A stretch of DNA of 64,000 nucleotides from Copromyces sp. CBS 386.78 (lineage: Eukaryota > Ascomycota > Sordariomycetes > Sordariales > Sordariaceae): positions 1 through 64,000 of the forward strand of contig MU839118.1 of assembly GCA_030685235.1 (NCBI GenBank). Reading direction: 5' to 3'. Positions within the stretch are counted from its first letter, which is position 1, and each line of letters opens with the position of its first letter. The translations under genes were made by a program, and so were the position numbers. The notes under the pieces are model-generated. The model was not told the origin of the DNA. It did not search any database and was given only the letters and a program-made list of their open reading frames with translations. Positions 50,407 through 58,507 of this stretch are shown piece after piece.

Positions 50407-50904
50407 TCAACGTTGGCTATGACAGCCAAGTAGACAAATGAATAGGAAGTATACATAGGTAGGTGACAAAAGTTGAGGCCGAGGAAGGATTGCCGGAGGA
50501 GGAGGAGGGTTTGGTCGGGTTTGGTTGCCACTGGGGGCTGCGGGGCCAGTTGAGGCTGGGCGAGATGCTTGCTTGGCGGGTGCAGATGGGCGAGATGCTT
50601 GTTTAGCGGGAGCTCTTGTTTGTGGTGCCGGAGCAGCTTGAGGCTCGGGTTGAGACTCGGCTTGAGGCTCGGCTGCAGCACCCCTCCTACTAGCCCTCGT
50701 CGCCCTCCTCACTGCCGCTTGCTCAACAGCTTGAACGTCCGCTGTTGTGGGATTTGCGCGACCGCTTTTGCTCCGACTTTTGCTTCGGCTCCCCGGGTGG
50801 TACTGAGCAAGTAACCGGCCACGAAAGAGGAACGAAGGCGCCGGGGCACTGGCTCTAGATAAGCCACCACTCACAGGCGGCCCTCTCTCGACCCTGTTCC
50901 TCAA
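50407..50904 (-). CDS. Low-complexity Pro/Ala/Ser-rich frame, doubtful gene
   Basis: 165 codons, overlapping the end of copy H. It has an Arg/Ser stretch (GSRSKSRSKSGR), tandem APAKQASRP units (two copies plus variants), a run of prolines, then a hydrophobic end (YVYFLFICLLGC). It could be a small tail-anchored protein, but composition alone can open such a frame. No homologue recognised. Confidence 0.25.
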   Translation of the reverse strand: MRNRVERGPPVSGGLSRASAPAPSFLFRGRLLAQYHPGSRSKSRSKSGRANPTTADVQAVEQAAVRRATRASRRGAAAEPQAESQPEPQAAPAPQTRAPAKQASRPSAPAKQASRPASTGPAAPSGNQTRPNPPPPPAILPRPQLLSPTYVYFLFICLLGCHSQR

Positions 50905-50929
50905 GTACGAGCTTGCGATCCCGCTGATT

Positions 50930-51500
50930 GACGTGCTTCCGCTGCTGCAACGGGTCGGTCATTCTGTCGAGACCCCCGAATTTAAGAGGGTCCCAGACCA
51001 CATAAATGTAGCCTTGGAGTAGGAGTGCGTCTTACTCCTACCCATCCACACAGTGAAGTGTGAATCCGCCTCATCCTGCTTGTTGATAAAGCGGCCGGTT
51101 GATTCGTCCCAGACGGTCACCGTCCGTCCGTCCGTCCTCGTAAACATTGCGCGTTTCGTGGGCCGCTCCCCTGATCACGACGTAGTTTAAGCCGAGTCGG
51201 TCGGCTTCCTCCCGACAAATCCCCACTGTTATCGAGATCTGGGGACCTTCCTTTTCGTACCGGTCGTCATCCAGAGTTGGATCAGCGATCCAGGCGACGA
51301 TGACGGGTTCCTGCGATCTCTCGCTGGTCATCCTCTTGGGCGTCCCCCACAGTCGGACTCCCATGAACCTCTTTCGTTTGGCGTTTGCCTTCTGTTGGAT
51401 GGTAGTCTTGAGGAAGACTTGGACTGCCTTACGGGAAAGGCGTGGATTTCGTCATAGAACTCCGAATACGGTGGTCTCGGAAAGGTGAAGTAGGTAACCG
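50930..51500 (-). pseudogene. Family-X copy H, full length with frameshifts
   Basis: The N-terminus FTFPRPPYSEFYDEIHAFP is followed by a frameshift. Then come VIVAWIADPTLDDDRYEKEG, ISITVGICREEADRLGLNYV, VIRGAAHETRNVYEDG, another shift into RTVTVWDESTGRFINKQDEA, DSHFTVWMGRSKT, and a third shift into LLLQGYIYVVWDPLKFGGLD. The third conserved His is Tyr here (GYIYV). At least three frame changes make it a clear pseudogene. Confidence 0.75.
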
Positions 51501-51840
51501 TTGTGGAAGTCGGTTTTTGGTGACGGGAAAGTGAAGTTGCCCGCCCGACTTCCGTATTGAAGAATGGTGGGAATGGTGGCTTCGACGTCGCTTTGAACCT
51601 CTTTGTCAGGCTCCAGGCAGTCTTCTTCAGCTTGAACTGTGAATACGCGGCCCTATCATGATGTTTGATCGGTACCGGCGCCTCTGTTTCCTCCTCGTTG
51701 GCAAACTCATGTAGCAGCATCGTTCCAGACAATGTCCTCCGATATGTTCCACAGAGCGTAGGGCAGGGTGGTCGGCCTGCGGGTGAGAGGTTCCGGGCGT
51801 GTTGAAGCTAGGTTAGGTTGGTTTGGGCGATATATACAGG

Positions 51841-52475
51841 AGCGGAAATATAAGGAGGTTAAGTAGCCTACTTAAGTGTAAGAAGCCTACTCTGGTTAAC
51901 GTGTACACTTTTAAAGAGTAGCCTACTTGCTTCAAGTAGGCTACTTGCTGAGGGCGGCTTCTGATTGGTCAGAATTTCAATATACGAACGAAAAAAGGAG
52001 GTCCCCTAGAAGGCCTTCTATAATAATACTATAGAAGCCGTCCTAGGAGGTTTTAGTAATTGTTTTAGTGGTTAGGTTAGTAGTTAGGTTAGTGGGCGTA
52101 TAAGGTACGGGGTTTCGAAGACTTCAACTTTGAAGTTTGGGAATTGCGCGAAACTTTTCGCGCGACGGAAAAAAACTTGTCACCAGTTGGAATCGAACTG
52201 GCAACCACAAGAATGAGAGCAACGATAATAACCATTGAGCCACTGGCCTAATTGATTGATGAAGAAGTTCGTGGCTTCCGTTTATATAAGCGATTAGAGG
52301 TTGGGAAAGAACTTTGGAGTTTGGGAAAGAATGCGCTGAATTTCCAAGCTTAGCGAATGGCTATAGCGGACCAAAAATCCGGCCAATCAGAGGTGGCTAT
52401 TCCCAAGTAGCCTACTTGAATTAAGTAGGCCACTTTCTCAAGTAGTAGGCTACCTAACTTCCTGATTTTTCCGCT
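51841..52475. mobile_element. 635-bp MITE-like element with palindromic subterminal repeats
   Basis: Ends are inverted matches: AGCGGAAATATAAGGAGGTT on the left and, inverted, AGCGGAAAAATCAGGAAGTT on the right, both continuing into GTAGCCTACT. Near both ends the palindromic motif AAGTAGCCTACTT or its inverse occurs about six times (51862-51950 and 52400-52455). No clear target duplication was found (TATACAGG against ACGGTAGG). The core holds a tRNA-like Pol III segment. It differs from the GAG-ended MULE-type elements. Confidence 0.65.
52168..52252 (-). other. tRNA-like Pol III segment inside the 51.8-kb MITE
   Basis: On the minus strand TGGCTCAATGGTTA fits an A box, AGTTCGATTCC about 35 bases later fits a B box, and a run of T follows (52168-52174). 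CCAGTT and AACTGG can pair around the B box. A regular cloverleaf does not form, so this is a tRNA relic or SINE-like head rather than a working tRNA. Confidence 0.35.
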
Positions 52476-52499
52476 ACGGTAGGTACCGACTTCGGCATC

Positions 52500-52860
52500 C
52501 TGGGTTGTCTCGTGGCGTACGCCGGACCGAACAGCAGGTGACGAGCTTGAATGTGAGGTAGTTGGCCTCCTCCTGAAGGATCATCTTGGTGGCCCTCAAG
52601 TGTCCGAGGCGTTCGAGACGCCGAGCCTCAGCCCTGGTTTGTATTGCTGCGATTGAATCCAAGGTTACGTGTACGCAAATTGTTCTTGTTGGAAAAGTTC
52701 GTGAAGTGCGAGTCCGCCTTCTTCTTCTTATTGACGAAGCGGCGCGTCCCACACGGAGACTGTCCTTCTGTCAACGTAGCGTCACCAGTCGCCCAAAGTA
52801 TAACCACCCCAGCGTGATTCAGGTGTCCGATGGGGCGCTCCATGACGAGCTCTTGGCCGC
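52500..52860 (-). pseudogene. Family-X copy I, scrambled relic
   Basis: Recognisable pieces are RRFVNKKKKADSHFTNFS (about 52750-52690), matching the ADSHFTVYMG block, and then, downstream on the minus strand, ATKMILQEEANYLTFKLVTC (about 52590-52530), matching EEICRAEADRLGLxYVV. In other copies the second piece comes before the first, so the order is reversed. No frame longer than about 90 codons survives. Confidence 0.55.
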
Positions 52861-53129
52861 CTGTTGAGATTCATAGCACAGGCGCCGTGCGACGCCTCTG
52901 GCCTTGCATGTCGTGCAATGAGTGAATGTCTACACCGACATCTCAGCAGACCCAACATTCGCTGCATGTGCCTCCGCCGCGGCTTCGTCTGTTGATGGGT
53001 CAAGAACGCTCATGTCCTAGACGGCCTGTTCATGAGGTGGTACAATCACTTCGACGTGCGACCGCGCGCCTACTCCCGAGACTTGGAAGGTTGGGAACCT
53101 GCCTGTCCAAGTCGGGAATGAACTGAAGG

Positions 53130-54398
53130 TCGGTGACTCGGTAGTGGAGGTACTCGTCTGAAGATAATGGTAGTTCAAGCATGTTATAATGTGGTAGGTA
53201 TGTTCAAGGCTTCCCGTTACGGCTTTATACCGCTAAATTGAACGGCCGGTGGTGGCACTGAAAGATCGAGGATGTGACACGAACAAAATCTACTGAGGAG
53301 ACTGGTCACTGAGTGAGGTAGGGGAAAGGAGGATCATGTAGGGCACTGCGATATATAAGTGATGAAAGAAGGATTGCATGGAGAGGTTTCAAGAATGCTT
53401 GCATGTGTGGTGAAAAGCTTTCTGGAAATAAAAGCCGCTTGAGCTTCTGCCTGCTCCAGTTTCGCAAACATGATGTAGAGGTCTCAGCAAACTGCTTTGC
53501 TCAAATCGGTAATGAACCAACAAGCTCATCATGATAGAGGTATGCATCCAAATATAGCGATAAAGATAGGTGTTTGAGCAAAGCGCATAATGATAAACTT
53601 CTTAACAACCAGACTGATAGCTTGCATTGGCAAAGGCATGAGACAACATCTGTCTTGAATGGAGCCCCTATTGCTTGGGTAGACGGTGTGACAAAGAATG
53701 CAAGACAGCAAGTCCAGTAGGTCGCTTGATGATGTTGACAAACAGAGAAACAAAGACGCACAAACTCCACGCCGAATGATTACCCTAACAACTAACGCTA
53801 AGAACCCGAAAGAAAAACTCCCAAATTTGTGCTTCGCTTGATGGTACTGGGAAATAGCAAGGAAACATTGGGAAACGCTTGTCCTCCTTGCTTGCTGGCC
53901 AGCGCTTGTTGACTTTCCCTAAACTTTGTTCCTGCAAACTCTGACCTCCGATGTGATGGTCGCTTGATCACTTGACCGGTGCTTGCTGTCCGCTTGGAAA
54001 CTGGGAATGTCGACTGTTGCTGAAAGCTGGAGATGGAGATGAACAGACTGTTGCTGCTGAGACAGGCGGTCGAATAAGCCATCGCAAGGGGCAATGCAGA
54101 AAAGAGGCTGAGTGACGAAGTGGTGCAAGCATGGTATGTCTGTCGAGAAAACAAAACGGAGCGGTGACAATGTCGCTGAGTCGAGGAAATGAGAGGTGCC
54201 AAAAGGCGCTGGAGGTGGAAATGATGCCGAAAAAAATACCGTAACGCCGAAAAGAATGCAAGAGGTGATGGTCGAATGGTGTAGACGGTTTGGCGTGCTC
54301 AAGGAGATGCTGACCGCGATGGTGATGAGGAAAGCCCGTGACGGTCTGCTCCATATGAAGGGGTATGGACATGGACTATCCTTTGGCCAACTGAGGCC
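53130..54398. other. Intergenic, no supported gene
   Basis: Normal composition. Overlapping minus frames at 53500-54370 (up to 134 codons) are Ser/Phe/Leu-rich, lie in conflicting registers and have no recognisable content. Confidence 0.3.
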
Positions 54399-55100
54399 TT
54401 ATGAAGAGGACGCAGTCGCTGGATCGGCTTCCGTCTTCTTTAGGCGTAACTCATCTCTGGTCAGAGACCAGTACTCCTCGGACACATAGTCCTCCCCATC
54501 GGCCGTGCTAACTTCTTTTCTTTGGTTGGCGGGATCGTCCATTTTCTTGAGATTGCCAAATTCTAAGGCATCCCAGACCACATAAATGTGGCCTTGGAGC
54601 AGGAGCTCTCTCTTACTCCTCCCCATATAGACAGTAAAATGCGAGTCCGCCTTTTGCTGGGCGTTCTTCCTCTGCCCACTTGCTAGATCGAAGTATGTAA
54701 TTGTTCTACTATTCTTATAGATATTTCGCGTTTCGTGGGCGAGCTGCCTAATTATAATATAGGTTAAGCTAAGACGATCTGCTTCAGCTCGGCAAATTTC
54801 CTCCGTAATAGAGATTGGGATATTAACGTTCTCATACCGCTAATCCTTGGACTGGGTAGGGTTAACTACCCAAGATACCCTAATTTGTCTCTTTTTGGAT
54901 ATAACGCTGCCTATAAAACGATACTTCCATTCGATGTCATCCGCTATAAGTGGTTCAACTCCCTTTCTCCTCCCTCTCCTCGCATTTAATTTGGAGAGTT
55001 TGTGTGATAAGGCCTCGTCAAGTGTTATCCACTTGTCTGGAAGCTGGTGGATGTTGTTGTCATACTGGGGAAAGGGCGGCCGGAAAATGGAGGTAGCCAT
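54399..55100 (-). pseudogene. Family-X copy J, full length with a single in-frame TAG
   Basis: ATG at 55098-55100; 234 codons to the natural stop at 54399. The single break is TAG at 54840-54842, where copy F has CGC (Arg). Order of motifs: FRPPFPQYDNNIHQLPDKWI, RKGVEPLIADDIEWKYRFIG, RQIRVSWVVNPTQSKD, ITEEICRAEADRLSLTYIII, LAHETRNIYKNSRTITYFDL, KADSHFTVYMGRSKRELLLQ, GHIYVVWDALEFGNLKKMDD and EEYWSLTRDELRL. It is about 40 residues longer at the N-terminus than copy E. The middle (54660-54840) is richer in TA than copy F at the same codons, which looks like mild RIP. Unknown function; best reference for the long subgroup. Confidence 0.78.
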
Positions 55101-55561
55101 GATGTCGGAGTGTTGAGTAATATGTGTTATGTTGGTCTTGGTACGATGCGCTCTTTCGAGGACGGGTTGGTGATGGAGAGAAAAAGGCCAGGAGCGCACA
55201 GGAACTCGTGCATTTTATTAGCCATCTTTCACAAGATAAAATATTCCCACCGTGGAAACCTTGGAGGATGCGTGAAGAGTGAATCCCGACGGGATACGTG
55301 AAGGGCTCGAGAGTGTTGACAGCCGTTGGTCCATGGTCCAAGCCAAGGCCACACACAGCTCGATGGCCAACCTTTGGGCTGTACATGCTGTCTGTATGGT
55401 GGCCAGGGCGACTCCGCAAGTACCCATCTGAAGGTTCGTCAGCTTCGACAGGTAGGCAAGTATATTTATAGGAGAGAACTGAACCTTTGTGCATGGTAGG
55501 AATTGGAACTGGGCGTGGTGATAGTACCAGACGGGTGTTGAGGTGGTCAGGTTTTTGCCTG
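55101..55561. other. Upstream region of copy J
   Basis: No supported gene. The last 8 bases (TTTGCCTG, 55554-55561) are the target duplication of the MITE that follows. Confidence 0.4.
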
Positions 55562-56195
55562 GAGAACTGAATGTCTTTTCCCACCGTCATAAACGTCCCG
55601 TCTTTAGGCGCCGTCGCCCCACCCATCCCGCTCCCTCCCGCTCTCTCGACCACTCAAATCGCTCGCATCCCTTAGTTCCCGCTTTTAGCTCTGGCAAACC
55701 GCTCTTGGTTAAGGTACAAATGCATTCAGCCACCAGCTGCATGGTATGCCTTGCGCAAAAACCTAACCCAACGCAAGTCAACATCGACGTATTTATTACC
55801 AGACCCTTTTTGCGATAACAACCTGTTGACAGCACATCCAAGCATTGAACCACCAACAATCCTATTCGTTGCCTTGTCAAGTTTCCGGATGTTGGGCTCG
55901 AACGTGTACCGCGCTCGCCAAACTCCCAAATTTCAACCCATTACACATTCTGACCCCTGCACAGGCCACTTTTCGTGCTGCACAAGATTCGCTGACAGTC
56001 GCTGGCAGTTAAAAGGGAGATGACATCATGTCATGAAAGAATGTAATACCCAGATTTCTAGTACGAAATCTACTATGAAAGAATACAATTGCGAAGTAGA
56101 GAGTGGACCGCGGTTCGGATACGAGCGATTTGATTGGTGAAGAGAGCGGGATGGGTGGGGCGACGGCGCTTATGACGGTGCGAAAAGACATTCTC
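55562..56195. mobile_element. MITE E: complete 634-bp MULE-type MITE, unmutated
   Basis: Flanked by the perfect 8-bp duplication TTTGCCTG (55554-55561 and 56196-56203). The right terminus, inverted, reads GAGAATGTCTTTTCGCACCG; the left has the same with 5 extra bases (GAGAACTGAATGTC). Inverted repeats extend for about 100 bp, including GCGCCGTCGCCCCACCCATC. The interior (55911-55984) matches the left part of MULE B (21071-21150), and 56020-56065 matches its right part (24380-24440). It is therefore an internally deleted relative. Keeps TG and CA throughout. Confidence 0.9.
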
Positions 56196-56203
56196 TTTGC
56201 CTG

Positions 56204-56716
56204 AATAGACACTTCACCAGGCCTGCCGTCGAGGACTTGGTCACACAGTCCGTGCTCGACTCATGGGTCGTTGTTGCTCTCGTTTCGTTTGCTGCGCAAC
56301 CGAACAAAGAAGGTTCGGCGCGGAACCTGTGTTGATAGACACCAGTGCCTTCCACTTCCTTCCATACTCTCTTCACTACACCTTCCATTCACTTCAGCGT
56401 TGCCCCGCACTAACAGCTTGCACTCCCATTTCCAAGCCTGAGCCCTTCAACTCTCCCGTGAACATGGGCTGAGTGTGACCTCTGAACACCCTTCAACCAT
56501 CGGCCGCGAGCGACACGTCATTTGCGACCTTGAACAGTCCATTCTACGGCCGTTAAAAGGATGAGCCTTCTCCAATGTTGCCGAAGCAAGTCCAATTGCT
56601 CATCTCTTCCTTCCACCAACAACAACAGTCGTTGACCTCCTCGGCCAGCTGCCGCCCCGGCTTCAACACACCGCATCGACGAGTAAAAGCGTACGAAACA
56701 CGTATCTTCCGTCACA
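56204..56716. promoter_or_regulatory. 5' region of kinase 2
   Basis: 513 bp between MITE E and the kinase 2 start codon. Normal composition, pyrimidine-rich close to the gene (CTTCC, CAAC runs at 56580-56660) as is common in fungal leaders. No TATA box or conserved site could be identified. MITE E ends 521 bp before the ATG. Confidence 0.4.
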
Positions 56717-58507
56717 ATGACCTCCCTTGACACCGAACAATTTCCTTACGAGCTCGAGTATCCCAGCGATGACTCCGATACTGAGCACCCCCAATGCTAC
56801 CGAAAAGGGGGATTCCACCCCATCGTCCTCGGCGACCGACTCGGTCCCGGTTCTAACGGCCGCTTCCGCGTTGTCAACAAGCTCGGCGCCGGCGGCTACG
56901 GCACGGTCTGGCTGTGTCAAGACACCCACCACAAGCCTAGCACCGTCACCAAATGGCGCGTTGTCAAAGTTATCGCCGCCGACAAGTCTAGCCCCGACTG
57001 TCCTGACCTCCAAATCCTCAGCCATTTCCGCGATGTTGGCCGCTCCACCCTCGACACCTTTGGCATCTGCCTCCCAATCGACTATTTCTGGATTACAGGC
57101 CCCAACGGCCGCCACCTGGCTCTTGTTTTTCCCTGGCACGGTTGTACAATGGAGACCATCCCCGACTGCTACGGCTTCCACCCGGCCCTGATCAAGAACA
57201 TGGCCTTCGAGCTGGTCGAATCTCTGCGCTTCCTACACTCGCGCGGCCTCTGTCATGGCGATGTCCGACCTTCCAATATTCTCCTCCGCCTACTGCCAGG
57301 AGCCGACGAGATGCCTGAGTCGGAACTTTGTGAGGTTCTGTCCGAGCCGTATAAAGTTCGCATTATCCGCATTTCCGACGACACATTCTTTGACGAACTT
57401 CCCTCTGCCGAGCGCCCCGACAACATGCCCGAATACATTGTCGCCCCCGCCTTTCTCCCAGTTGTATCTGGGCTCTACACCCGCCACCCCGTCCTCATCG
57501 ACCTTGGCGTTTCCTTCCCCTTCACACAACCACCAAAGGAAGGCACAACAGGCATTCCCATCTCGTATGCCGCTCCCGAGTCCGTCTTCTGCACCTTCCA
57601 CAATTCTCGCCCACTACTCGGTCCTGCCAGCGACATTTGGTCTCTAGCTTGCACCCTCGCCCACCTTCGTGTCTCGTGCAACCCCTTCCAAGTTGACCAG
57701 GCTGACCTTTCCTCGGTCGTGGCCCAGTGGGAGGAATGTCTTTCGCCCCTCCCCGAGCCCTACCGCTCCAAGTACCGTGAGATCAACAACATCGAGACGC
57801 CACTGGACGAAGTGTGGGGCGACAAACCCGCTGGCCAGCTTGATCCTGTCGTCGATCCGAAAGCCGTGTACGAGGGTCGAGCAGAACAAAGGCTTGCAAA
57901 GTCGGGAACGCGGAACTGGCTCAAGGCACGCATGATGCGAATGAGGCAGTTGGAGATATTCCCGGAGGCGGCGAGGAAAATGCTGGAGGAGGAAAAGCAG
58001 TCAGGCACAAAGATGGAGGAGAGACTGCCTTTCATCGAGGACATGCAAGTGCGGAATGTTTATAAGGAGGGTATGGAAGTGAAGATGGAGAAGGAGGAAA
58101 TTGAGTTGTTTTGGACGCTGTTGGAGGGATGTTGGAGATGGAAGCCGGAGGAGAGGGTGAGTGTCGAGGAGGTGGTGAGACACCCGTGGTTTGAGGGACG
58201 ACAGCCGAGGGAGATTCCGAAGCCGGCCCCGTGGAGGGTTGTGGTCAGGGTTCTGTGGTCGTTCTGGGACCACTTCAAGTTGTTCGCCAGTGGCTGGGTT
58301 GATTGCGACAAGGTGGGAGCTTGGTCACTCACCGTCATGGGCAAACTACCTCCCTGCGTCGTGAGGGCTTGCAAAAGGATTGGCAGGTTCTTCTTTGCGC
58401 TATTTGGCGCGTTCACTCCGTCAGCGTTGCGCAAGAAGCTCGTCTGGAATCCGAAGAAATTCCCCTCCAGTCCTCCATGCAGCTCCACAGACTGGGAGAC
58501 ATGGTAG
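56717..58507 (+). CDS. SRPK-like protein kinase 2
   Basis: A single uninterrupted exon, 596 residues; ATG context CACAATGACC. An acidic N-terminus of about 30 residues precedes YRKGGFHPIVLGDRLG. Gly loop LGAGGYGTVW (56-65), Lys K84 in WRVVKVI, catalytic loop HGDVRPSN (H180, D182, N187, with Arg in the usual Lys position), a kinase insert of about 70 residues, and DLG instead of DFG (262-264). Known SRPK relatives phosphorylate Ser/Arg-rich proteins; the two atypical positions leave activity uncertain. The conserved end WKPEER...HPWFEGR is followed by a 120-residue tail with Trp-rich and hydrophobic segments (RFFFALFGAF), possibly membrane-associated. The same tail type in kinase 1 shows they are paralogues. 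Start and stop are unambiguous. Confidence 0.85.
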   Translation: MTSLDTEQFPYELEYPSDDSDTEHPQCYRKGGFHPIVLGDRLGPGSNGRFRVVNKLGAGGYGTVWLCQDTHHKPSTVTKWRVVKVIAADKSSPDCPDLQILSHFRDVGRSTLDTFGICLPIDYFWITGPNGRHLALVFPWHGCTMETIPDCYGFHPALIKNMAFELVESLRFLHSRGLCHGDVRPSNILLRLLPGADEMPESELCEVLSEPYKVRIIRISDDTFFDELPSAERPDNMPEYIVAPAFLPVVSGLYTRHPVLIDLGVSFPFTQPPKEGTTGIPISYAAPESVFCTFHNSRPLLGPASDIWSLACTLAHLRVSCNPFQVDQADLSSVVAQWEECLSPLPEPYRSKYREINNIETPLDEVWGDKPAGQLDPVVDPKAVYEGRAEQRLAKSGTRNWLKARMMRMRQLEIFPEAARKMLEEEKQSGTKMEERLPFIEDMQVRNVYKEGMEVKMEKEEIELFWTLLEGCWRWKPEERVSVEEVVRHPWFEGRQPREIPKPAPWRVVVRVLWSFWDHFKLFASGWVDCDKVGAWSLTVMGKLPPCVVRACKRIGRFFFALFGAFTPSALRKKLVWNPKKFPSSPPCSSTDWETW

